Positions 1 to 5,749 of a stretch of DNA of 5,831 nucleotides are shown here, in pieces. This DNA comes from Armatimonadota bacterium (GTDB lineage Bacteria; Armatimonadota; Armatimonadia; Armatimonadales; Armatimonadaceae). Each line of letters opens with the position of its first letter. Position 1 is the stretch's first letter. Location: NCBI GenBank assembly GCA_014381035.1, contig JACMIS010000289.1, positions 1-5,831 of the forward strand. Direction: 5' to 3'. A model generated the notes under the pieces. The model saw only the letters and a list, made by a program, of their open reading frames with translations. It was not told the origin of the DNA and made no database searches. The position numbers and the translations under genes are program-made.

Positions 1-21
1 AAATAAAGAAGCAAAAAAGGA

Positions 22-1764
22 TCAGCGCGGGAAAGTGACTGCGGCTACCGTGACACCGTCCTCCGTTTGAAGCGAGAAATCGCCCTGTAAATCGCCGCGT
101 GTCAAGGTTTCGATGATCTGTAAACCCAGGTCAGTGAACTTACGAATGTCGAAATTTTCCGGGAGCGGGTCGCCATCGTTGCGTACCTCCAGCCGCCATT
201 TGTTATCCGGAGCCTCAATAAGGCGCACCGCGATGAAGCCCTCGTTCGCCGTTTTAAAACCGTGCTCTACGGCGTTTGAGACGGCTTCATTCAGAATCAG
301 TGCCACTGAGTTCGCCTTGTGCGAGCCGAGCATCAGATCGGGACCCTCCGTGCGCATTTCGATCCGCTTCGACGGATCGATGAACGATTGCTTGATCGCT
401 GTCAGGATTTGGTCGGCTATTTTGCGCACCGAAATCGTGTCCAGGTCTTCACGGGATAACAAGTCGTGGACGGCGGCGACCGCGAGAACCCGGTTGATGC
501 TTTCGTTCAGCACCTCCTTCGGCGACTGATTCGTCACATAGTGCGATTGCAGGCGCAGGAGGCTGGCGATAGTTTGCAGGTTGTTCTTGACCCGATGGTG
601 CATTTCCTGCAGCAGTGCGCCCTTCACCATCAGTTTGGCATTCTCGATGGCGACCGCGACCTGGTTTCCGAGAGTGTCCAACACCGCAATCTCATCTTCG
701 GTAAAATCGTGCGCTTTTTCCGTGTAACAATTCATCACCCCAATGACCCGCTCGCGTACCTTGAGCGGCACACAGGCGAGACTGGTCAAGCCCTCTCGCT
801 TGGCGATCTCCGGAAAGCGGTATGCGGGCGACGTTTTCACATCTTTTACCGTGACCACCCGCCCGGTCTGGATTGCCTGCCCCGCAATACTTTCCCCCAT
901 CGGCAGGTTCGGCTTTTTCACATAATCACGGCTTTGCGTTTGCGTCGCCTTCAATACCAGTTCCTGTTTTTCCTCGTCTACTAAAAGTAGCGAGACGATC
1001 TTGAAGTTCATCGTTTGCGCGGTCGCGGCGACGGCGAGTTGCAGGATCTCTTCCAGATACAGGTTCGACGTGATCGTTTTCGACACTTCGGCGACGGTGG
1101 AAAGGTGTGTCGCCCGCTTATTAGCCTCGCGAATCCGGCGCGATGCCGCGACCGACCCGGCGACCTGCGACGCGATGGAGGACAGGAGTTGCACCTGCTG
1201 TTTATTGTAGTCGTGTGGGGCGAGCGTGCGCACATTGATGACGCCGATGCACTCCCCACGCCAGATCAGCGGCACCGACAGCATGCTCTGATAGCGGTCT
1301 TCGCGCAGTTCCGGCACGAACTTGAATCGTTCGTCCCCGAACGCCTCGGACGCGATGGCGACGTGTTGCTTTTCGCGTGCCACCCAGCCCGTGATACCCT
1401 CCCCGACGACGCACTTGATCTTGCCGAGCAGTTCCTGCGCGAAGTCATCGGTCGCGGCGCGAAGAACCAGTGTGTCGCGGTTTTCGTTGAACAGATACAC
1501 CTGCGCGGAGTCGGTCGCAGTCACCTCAACGGCGATTTCGGCGATCAGCGGCAGGATCTCGTCGGCGTTGACGACCTGCCCGGTAGCTTCTCCGATGCGC
1601 CGGAGTGACGCGGCTTCGGCGGCGCGGGCGTCCAGAGCGGCTTCCAGTTGCCGGACACGGTTGCGGGAGTCGGCGAGTTCGGTATCTTTTTGCTCCAGGC
1701 GTCGCTGAAGATCGGCGACGGAAGGCGTGTCGGATTTGGCACCGGGGAAAAACGGGATCGGCAT
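22..1764 (-). CDS. Soluble sensor histidine kinase, GAF-GAF-HisKA_2-HATPase
   Basis: A 580-residue cytosolic kinase with no signal peptide or membrane segment. Residues about 15-55 are charged and heptad-like (probable coiled coil). Two GAF sensor domains follow, at about 65-205 and 230-378. The dimerisation/phosphoacceptor region has the HisKA_2 signature EMHHRVKNNLQ (387-397). H390, just before the Arg, aligns with the phosphorylated His of the related HWE kinases. The ATPase domain shows an N-box (LNEAVSNAVEHGF, 491-503), a DG motif at 530-531 and a short G-box around G547. The compact ATP lid is typical of the HisKA_2/HWE group, to which PdtaS and EutW-type kinases belong. It should autophosphorylate on a signal sensed by GAF (small molecule, redox or light chromophore; not readable here) and pass phosphate to a response regulator. 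No receiver-domain gene is adjacent. The ATG at 1764 has no Shine-Dalgarno but sits 6 nt after TACAAT. The stop is followed by a T-rich stretch running to the window edge. Confidence 0.93.
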   Translation of the reverse strand: MPIPFFPGAKSDTPSVADLQRRLEQKDTELADSRNRVRQLEAALDARAAEAASLRRIGEATGQVVNADEILPLIAEIAVEVTATDSAQVYLFNENRDTLVLRAATDDFAQELLGKIKCVVGEGITGWVAREKQHVAIASEAFGDERFKFVPELREDRYQSMLSVPLIWRGECIGVINVRTLAPHDYNKQQVQLLSSIASQVAGSVAASRRIREANKRATHLSTVAEVSKTITSNLYLEEILQLAVAATAQTMNFKIVSLLLVDEEKQELVLKATQTQSRDYVKKPNLPMGESIAGQAIQTGRVVTVKDVKTSPAYRFPEIAKREGLTSLACVPLKVRERVIGVMNCYTEKAHDFTEDEIAVLDTLGNQVAVAIENAKLMVKGALLQEMHHRVKNNLQTIASLLRLQSHYVTNQSPKEVLNESINRVLAVAAVHDLLSREDLDTISVRKIADQILTAIKQSFIDPSKRIEMRTEGPDLMLGSHKANSVALILNEAVSNAVEHGFKTANEGFIAVRLIEAPDNKWRLEVRNDGDPLPENFDIRKFTDLGLQIIETLTRGDLQGDFSLQTEDGVTVAAVTFPR

Positions 1765-1770
1765 ACGGTG

Positions 1771-1776
1771 ATTGTA
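1771..1776 (-). promoter_or_regulatory. Putative -10 box of a leaderless promoter, kinase gene
   Basis: On the minus strand TACAAT is preceded by GCGG and ends exactly 6 nt before the kinase ATG. A -10 box normally lies 6-8 nt before the transcription start, so the mRNA would begin at or beside the ATG. No purine-rich ribosome binding site lies between. No convincing -35 hexamer is visible at 16-18 nt spacing. The same arrangement precedes two other genes in the window. Confidence 0.6.
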
Positions 1777-1782
1777 CCGCGT

Positions 1783-1899
1783 CTACGTCAGGGCGCGTAA
1801 ATCGGCGATGAGGGATCCGGCGAGAAAGTCCTCGCCGCGAAACATCAGCGCACTTCCACATCGAGAATGCGTGTTTCGCCCGCGCGGGGGCGGGGTCAT
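1783..1899 (-). CDS. Possible small ORF, 38 residues, strong Shine-Dalgarno
   Basis: An ATG at 1899 opens a 38-codon frame ending in TAG at 1783. It begins 13 nt after the stop of the secreted repeat-protein gene. Those 13 nt contain GGAGGG, leaving 5 nt before the ATG, which is the best Shine-Dalgarno in the window. The product starts with a Pro/Arg-rich stretch (MTPPPRGRN) and ends with the amphipathic LAGSLIADLRALT. About two thirds of its codons end in G or C, like coding DNA here, but this is weak evidence at such a length. It would be translated from the upstream gene's transcript and ends 18 nt before the kinase ATG, just upstream of that gene's -10 box. I recognise no family. It could instead be the decayed end of an older gene: another frame reads GETRILDVEVR and stops at a TGATG overlap near 1844. 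Confidence 0.4.
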   Translation of the reverse strand: MTPPPRGRNTHSRCGSALMFRGEDFLAGSLIADLRALT

Positions 1900-1904
1900 C
1901 GACA

Positions 1905-1910
1905 CCCTCC
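1905..1910 (-). promoter_or_regulatory. Shine-Dalgarno GGAGGG of the small ORF
   Basis: GGAGGG on the minus strand lies 5 nt upstream of the ATG at 1899 and just after the TAA of the preceding gene. Strength and spacing are near ideal, and this is the main reason to take the small ORF seriously. Confidence 0.5.
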
Positions 1911-1912
1911 GT

Positions 1913-3316
1913 TTACTGGGCGCGTGGCGTCCTGTTGCCGCGAGCGCGGGCGTAGGCGATCCCGACGCGCCCGTCCTCCAGGTCGTAACGGAATGCGACC
2001 CCGCCCTTGTCGTCGATGCACCGCGCCTCGGTGGAAAACCCCGTCAGGACCGATCCGTCGAACGCGTCGCCTCGACGCGCGACGAGCACCGTAACGCCGC
2101 GCGCGTTTTGCGTGAACAGTGCCTGGAATTCGTCGGTACCGTTCCTGGCGGGGTCCGGTTCGAGCGGCAGGAGGGTCGCGGCGAACGCCACCGTTCCACT
2201 GGCATTGACCCCCACATCGCCGATGATCTGGGTGTAGTTGCCGATACCACCCGGCGCGGTGCCGCCGTACTCGGCAATCAATTCCATCTTCTTCGTGCGT
2301 GTGTTATACGCGAACGCCCCGTGGAACGCGTCGACTTCGGCCGCGAACGTGATCAGATTACACGAACTGTTGATCGCGGCACTCTGGCTCAGCATTCGGC
2401 TGAACTTTCGCCCGTTCGGCGCGATGTCCCACTGCTCGAAGACGGGCGCGAACTGCCCGCTCTTGTTCATCCAATACAGTCCATAGTTCACGCCCCGTTC
2501 GGGGTTCACATTGACGCTCGACCACGTCACTTCCCCGGCGTCGCTGATTTGCGGTCGCGTCAGGCGGTGGAACGGAGCCGAAACGTCGTCCGGCGCCGCG
2601 GGCGTCAACGCGGCGGCGTCCTGCGCCGAGCCGCTCACCGGGAACGTGAAGTAGCCGCCCTGCGCTCCTTTTGCGTTAAATGTTCCGAAGCAGACCCGCC
2701 CCGCGCTGTTGATAGCCCCCGTGGTATCCAGATCGAACCCACCGGGCGGCACCCGGCGACGGGTGGAGGTGAGGGCACGCCGTAACTGTTTCGTCGCCAG
2801 ATCATACGCGAATAGATGCGGCTCGCTCCCGGAGGGGGTTGCGGGAGATTCGCCCGCCGGTGTCGCGACGCTTCCGAAGAAACACAGCGAGCCCCCGCCG
2901 TCCTTTTTCGTGGCGAGGAACGGGGCGAATAGGATGTCGAAGTTGCCCCCGCCGGCGGCGGGTGTGCCGTGAAGCGCGACAGCAACCACGGCATCCGGCT
3001 GGGCGGCGTTGGCGAGGAATATCCCCGAGCCGACGTCGGTGTAGGGGTTCGACAGGACCGCGCCGGCGGGGGCTTCCTTAAGCGCGTCCTCGCGCACCCC
3101 GCACCAGAACGCTATCGTGCCGTCGGCGGAAACCGAAGGCGGGGGGAACACACGGGACGGATGCAATCGTCGCACCGGTTGGGTTCCCGGTATCACCGTT
3201 TGCACGTCGGCGATCTTGACCAACGTATAACCCGCGCGATCCTGTGCGCGTACCGCCGGCACGTTGCCGAGAGCGAGCGCGAGACCGATACAGAAAATTT
3301 TTCGCCGGGAGTTCAT
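1913..3316 (-). CDS. Secreted repeat protein, DUF7453-like, possible beta-propeller
   Basis: A 467-residue exported protein of unknown function. Residues 1-24 are a Sec signal peptide: MNSRRK, a hydrophobic core, then the cleavage motif VRA before Q25. The mature part holds a degenerate repeat of the form (V/I)(N/S/D)xxGxVxFxxx, starting near residues 60, 135, 202, 257, 315, 370 and 434. Examples are VSADGTIAF, INSAGRVCF, VNASGTVAF and IDDKGGVAF. The spacing is about 54-72 residues. Between the later copies lie segments such as ALFTQNARGVTVLVARRGDA. This resembles the DUF7453/choice-of-anchor-like secreted proteins common in Planctomycetes, Verrucomicrobia and Armatimonadota (family assignment from memory). 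Seven copies would fit a seven-bladed beta-propeller (inference). No C-terminal PEP-CTERM, LPXTG or membrane anchor is visible, so it is probably released or periplasmic. The ATG lacks a Shine-Dalgarno and sits 6 nt after TATACT, 33 nt after the preceding gene. Confidence 0.88.
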   Translation of the reverse strand: MNSRRKIFCIGLALALGNVPAVRAQDRAGYTLVKIADVQTVIPGTQPVRRLHPSRVFPPPSVSADGTIAFWCGVREDALKEAPAGAVLSNPYTDVGSGIFLANAAQPDAVVAVALHGTPAAGGGNFDILFAPFLATKKDGGGSLCFFGSVATPAGESPATPSGSEPHLFAYDLATKQLRRALTSTRRRVPPGGFDLDTTGAINSAGRVCFGTFNAKGAQGGYFTFPVSGSAQDAAALTPAAPDDVSAPFHRLTRPQISDAGEVTWSSVNVNPERGVNYGLYWMNKSGQFAPVFEQWDIAPNGRKFSRMLSQSAAINSSCNLITFAAEVDAFHGAFAYNTRTKKMELIAEYGGTAPGGIGNYTQIIGDVGVNASGTVAFAATLLPLEPDPARNGTDEFQALFTQNARGVTVLVARRGDAFDGSVLTGFSTEARCIDDKGGVAFRYDLEDGRVGIAYARARGNRTPRAQ

Positions 3317-3322
3317 GCACCG

Positions 3323-3328
3323 AGTATA
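3323..3328 (-). promoter_or_regulatory. Putative -10 box of a leaderless promoter, repeat-protein gene
   Basis: TATACT on the minus strand, preceded by GCGG, ends exactly 6 nt before the ATG at 3316. It lies inside the 33-nt gap after the preceding gene, so this gene probably has its own promoter despite the tight packing. No Shine-Dalgarno and no recognisable -35 hexamer. Confidence 0.6.
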
Positions 3329-3349
3329 CCGCTTTGTCGTTTGTTACCC

Positions 3350-4018
3350 TCATTTCGCCGCACTCCGTGCCCAGACCGCGTATAACATCACGCCATCACG
3401 GACGGCGACCGGGATTACGGCATCGGGCGTAATCGGACTCATGACGCCCATCAGGCGAAGAAACTGCTCGAAGTCGCCGAAGCCGTCGTTGTCAGGGGTG
3501 AACGATTGCAGGACGAGGACGGCGACTTCCGCGCGGAACCGTTTCGCCTCGATGATCGCGCTCGCGGTGCGGTGCAGGAACTGATAGCGCAGGTTTTGCG
3601 GCAGGGGCGGGGTCAGCCCGAGCAGTTCGACCAGATAGGCGAGCCGCGTTTTTCTGCCCGAGGTCGTCGTGCGTTGCCAGACATCGAGCGTCGGACCGAA
3701 CCCCTCACCCTTCGTGCCTTCCACCGACAGCGACGCCAGACCGGATCCGTGCGCGGCGAGGCACCAGACGTCTGACTGTGTACCAACGCTCCCACCGGGC
3801 AGGGCGACTTTGTGCTCCGGGAACACCAGAAGCGGCGTCAGCGACGCGAACGGTTCACCCGCGTCGGCGAAGATCGCGGCGAGCGTTTCGGGGAACCCTT
3901 CGGCGTCGAGCCATGATTCAGCGGTCAGTTGTGCGGAATAATCCGCGGAAAAGTGTCCCGCCCGTATCAGTTTACGCCAATCCTCTACGTCGGCAGTCCC
4001 GATATATACTTTGCTCAT
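3350..4018 (-). CDS. Uncharacterised cytoplasmic protein, DUF6946-like
   Basis: A 222-residue protein with no signal peptide or membrane segment. It starts MSKVYIGTADVEDWRKL. Recognisable conserved-looking blocks are FPEHKVALPGGS (66-77), QSDVWCLA (81-88), SVEGTKGEGFGPTLDVW (98-114), RLAYLVELLGL (125-135), a helix-rich RYQFLHRTASAIIEAKRF (144-161) and the strand-like VAVLVLQSF (165-173). This order matches what I remember of the DUF6946 family (PGGS, then ND/SD, then VEGK, then FGP, then LHRTASA). The D83 / E100-x-x-K103 pattern recalls a PD-(D/E)XK nuclease core, but the spacing E-G-T-K is off from the usual E-x-K. Nuclease activity is therefore only an idea. The ATG at 4018 is supported by an AGGAAG ribosome binding site. 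It ends 33 nt before the next gene. Function unknown. Confidence 0.85.
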   Translation of the reverse strand: MSKVYIGTADVEDWRKLIRAGHFSADYSAQLTAESWLDAEGFPETLAAIFADAGEPFASLTPLLVFPEHKVALPGGSVGTQSDVWCLAAHGSGLASLSVEGTKGEGFGPTLDVWQRTTTSGRKTRLAYLVELLGLTPPLPQNLRYQFLHRTASAIIEAKRFRAEVAVLVLQSFTPDNDGFGDFEQFLRLMGVMSPITPDAVIPVAVRDGVMLYAVWARSAAK

Positions 4019-4023
4019 TGTTT

Positions 4024-4029
4024 CTTCCT
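4024..4029 (-). promoter_or_regulatory. Shine-Dalgarno AGGAAG of the DUF6946-like gene
   Basis: AGGAAG on the minus strand, with AGGA 7 nt from the ATG at 4018, fixes that start. About 17 nt further upstream a TAAAAT (4046-4051) could be a -10 box giving a normal leader of roughly 20-25 nt. No clear -35 accompanies it, so I do not call the promoter separately. Confidence 0.65.
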
Positions 4030-4122
4030 TTTGCCTTTTCCCGCTATTTTACTGTGCTTTGACAGGCGTCAGGAAGACAAGAGGACAAACAGGATCAAAG
4101 ATTGCTTTCCACAGAAGGAAAC

Positions 4123-4151
4123 GCCCCGATGCGTGCGTTGCAAATCGGGGC
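4123..4151 (-). terminator. Hairpin after the PEP-CTERM gene, probable terminator
   Basis: A perfect 8-bp inverted repeat, GCCCCGAT / ATCGGGGC, separated by 13 nt. It starts 23 nt after the TAA of the PEP-CTERM gene. On the minus strand it is followed by GTTTCCTTCTGT, which is pyrimidine-rich but not a clean T-run. It may be an intrinsic terminator of modest strength or a 3'-end stabilising hairpin. Confidence 0.5.
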
Positions 4152-4174
4152 TTGCTCGGTCACAATACGGGAAG

Positions 4175-4858
4175 TTACTGCCCCTTGCGACGCTTGCCGA
4201 TTACGAACACGACCAGACCGACAACGGCAAGCAAACCCGTCGGCGATTCCGGCACCACCGTAACAGCATTGCTCTGCAGACGTACCGCATCGAAATCTAT
4301 TTGCGTACCGCTTGTCTTAACGATGCGAATCGAGAGATTTTGCCCGAGCGACGGGTCGTTGTTAGCCACGACATAATTCAGCGTCAGTGGTTGGAATGTT
4401 CCGACGACAATGCTTGCAAAAGAGAGCGACGCCGACGAGAGCAGGGTCCCCCCGGTAACTACACCATTCGCCACGTTACCACCTGCGAACAATTGCACTG
4501 TCGTATCGCCGACGAACCCGTCCACGCGACGTCCGATCTGCAACGACAGATCATAGGAACCTGCCTGTAACGTATCGGTCAGCCCCTGTGCGATAGAGAT
4601 ACCATTGATATAGCCCACCTGAACCCCTTCCGGAACCGGGGTCGTGAAAAAGTTGGGGTTGTTAGGACGCCACGAACCGAAATCACCACCGGGGCTATTC
4701 GTCCACCCCACGATACCGCCCGTGGTGAAAACATTCACCGCCAGAGACGGGTTTTCAAACCCCGCATTCGCGACAACAAGGTCTACGGCATACGCGGATG
4801 TCGTATTAAATACAGCGAAACTGAGAACACCAAAAGCAAGAATCAAGCGACGATTCAT
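4175..4858 (-). CDS. Secreted PEP-CTERM protein with jelly-roll-like body
   Basis: A 227-residue exported protein. A signal peptide occupies residues 1-24 (MNRRL, hydrophobic core, cleavage after SAYA). The body looks like a single beta-sandwich: it opens with NAGFENPSL (31-39) and a GW at 51-52, and its last strand reads IDFDAVRL (187-194). This is a common plan for carbohydrate-binding-like jelly-roll domains in such proteins. The C-terminus is a PEP-CTERM sorting tail: VPES at 202-205, a hydrophobic segment 208-221, then the basic end KRRKGQ. An exosortase would be expected to cut near the Pro-Glu motif and attach the protein to the cell surface or to exopolysaccharide; no exosortase gene is in the window. 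The motif is PES rather than the usual PEP. The start is fixed by AAGGA 8 nt upstream. A hairpin follows the stop. The ligand or role cannot be read from sequence. Confidence 0.9.
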   Translation of the reverse strand: MNRRLILAFGVLSFAVFNTTSAYAVDLVVANAGFENPSLAVNVFTTGGIVGWTNSPGGDFGSWRPNNPNFFTTPVPEGVQVGYINGISIAQGLTDTLQAGSYDLSLQIGRRVDGFVGDTTVQLFAGGNVANGVVTGGTLLSSASLSFASIVVGTFQPLTLNYVVANNDPSLGQNLSIRIVKTSGTQIDFDAVRLQSNAVTVVPESPTGLLAVVGLVVFVIGKRRKGQ

Positions 4859-5066
4859 ATCCGTTTTCCTTCGCCATTACACTGGCAGATACTGAAGCCG
4901 CTCCCCGATTGGTAGTGGCATCCACCGACCGTCATTCCGGTGAAAATCCACATAACGGCAGGGAAACATGCTACCCGAGCCGAGTCGTTTTGAAACAGAA
5001 TTTCAAGCGAGTGTGATTGCTCTGTCGTCAAACGGCTTAAACGCCAGCGGATGAATTGTCGGACGA
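4859..5066. other. 208-nt intergenic region upstream of the PEP-CTERM gene
   Basis: No gene is supported here. On the minus strand it holds AAGGA (4867-4871), the ribosome binding site of the PEP-CTERM gene, 8 nt before its ATG. It also holds a GC-rich imperfect palindrome at 4911-4930: GGTAGTGG, a 3-nt loop, then CCACCGACC, pairing 4 bp plus 3 bp around a small internal loop. An AT-rich inverted repeat TTGAAA/TTTCAA lies at 4990-5006. A GTCGTC/GACGAC pair (5024-5029, 5062-5067) brackets the end of the Uma2 gene. No clear -10/-35 pair could be chosen, although the PEP-CTERM promoter should lie here. The palindrome could be an operator or an mRNA leader structure; that is a guess. Confidence 0.45.
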
Positions 5067-5714
5067 CTATGGGGTAGCAAATCGGTTAGCTTTAGCCCAT
5101 TCGCGCACGGCGTCCGCCCAGGCGAAGCGGGTGAGATTTTCGCTTTGCGCGAGCAGTGCGATTATCGTTGCCGGGGTCAGTTTCGGGAGGGATTTACTCT
5201 CGGGGGCAGTCACGTATTCCCCCTCCTGTAGTAGCAATATCTCCACGCTGATTTTACGAATGCGCCACACTTCCGGCACGCCGAACGCCGCATAGATGGG
5301 CATCTTGGCGGCGGAGAGCGAGGTGTCGTCAATTTCGATCACTAAGTCCGGGGCGGGGTCGCCTTGCTCCAGATCGGGCGTGTCCTTATCGTCGAGCGCA
5401 CCGACATTTTCGATATAAAAACAGGTGTCCGGTTCCAGCCCTTTCTTTTGCCCCGGCGACTTCAAAGTGAGCGAGCCGATGTTATCACAATCCAGACGCC
5501 ATTCGTCTAAAATAATGTCAACCATATAGGCGACAACCCGGTTGGTGGATTCGTGAAAGCGCAGGGGACTCATGATGGTCAACGTTCCTTCGTCGTAGGT
5601 GAAGCGCGGCGTGCTGGACGACTCGTGGTCTTTCAAAAGCGATTCATAGGTTTCCCAACTCACGTTGTTGAGAACCACTATGCCCGCACTGCGTTCGGGA
5701 GTCGTTGTTACCAT
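5067..5714 (-). CDS. Uma2-family (DUF820) endonuclease-like protein
   Basis: A 215-residue cytoplasmic protein of the Uma2 family, which adopts a PD-(D/E)XK nuclease fold and is found in many stand-alone copies in Cyanobacteria, Chloroflexi, Armatimonadota and Deinococcus-Thermus. Visible family landmarks in order are: the N-terminal SWETYESLL helix (19-27); FTYDEGTLTIMSP (38-50); FHESTNRVV (53-61); GLEPDTCFYI (92-101) with E94-P-D96; the core strand APDLVIEIDDTS (121-132) with D123 and E127; K137 in the following helix; and YAAFGVPEVWRI (141-152), the usual end of the core. The acidic and lysine residues expected at the active site are present, so nothing suggests inactivation. Length is normal for the family. 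The biological role of these proteins is not settled. The ATG at 5714 has no Shine-Dalgarno and lies 6 nt after a perfect TATAAT, 35 nt after the preceding regulator gene. Confidence 0.93.
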   Translation of the reverse strand: MVTTTPERSAGIVVLNNVSWETYESLLKDHESSSTPRFTYDEGTLTIMSPLRFHESTNRVVAYMVDIILDEWRLDCDNIGSLTLKSPGQKKGLEPDTCFYIENVGALDDKDTPDLEQGDPAPDLVIEIDDTSLSAAKMPIYAAFGVPEVWRIRKISVEILLLQEGEYVTAPESKSLPKLTPATIIALLAQSENLTRFAWADAVREWAKANRFATP

Positions 5715-5720
5715 GCGACC

Positions 5721-5726
5721 ATTATA
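5721..5726 (-). promoter_or_regulatory. Putative -10 box (TATAAT) of a leaderless promoter, Uma2 gene
   Basis: A perfect consensus TATAAT on the minus strand, preceded by GCGG, ends exactly 6 nt before the ATG at 5714. It fits inside the 35-nt gap after the regulator's stop codon, so the Uma2 gene probably has its own start site. No Shine-Dalgarno and no obvious -35 hexamer. Confidence 0.65.
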
Positions 5727-5749
5727 CCGCCGACCACGCCGGACGATTT

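Noticed and set aside
1015..1608. A 197-codon open frame on the plus strand inside the kinase gene
   Set aside because: It is antisense to the two GAF domains, which are unmistakable. The product is His/Arg/Asp-rich with no recognisable family and no good ribosome binding site.
1526..1861. A 111-codon minus-strand frame overlapping the kinase N-terminus and the small ORF
   Set aside because: It is out of frame with the kinase, Arg/Pro-rich and without a ribosome binding site. The kinase frame is certain here.
1772..2785. A 337-codon open frame on the plus strand, antisense to the secreted repeat protein
   Set aside because: It lies opposite a gene with a clear signal peptide and repeats. 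Its translation is rich in Arg, Gly and Pro with no domain pattern, as expected for a shadow frame in GC-rich DNA.
3929..4570. A 213-codon plus-strand frame spanning the gap at 4019-4174
   Set aside because: It overlaps the start of the DUF6946-like gene and half of the PEP-CTERM gene, both better supported, and its translation has no domain-like pattern.
4990..5006. Inverted repeat TTGAAA-N5-TTTCAA downstream of the Uma2 gene, considered as a terminator
   Set aside because: The stem is only 6 bp and AT-rich, with no following T-run on the minus strand. It is also about 60 nt past the stop.
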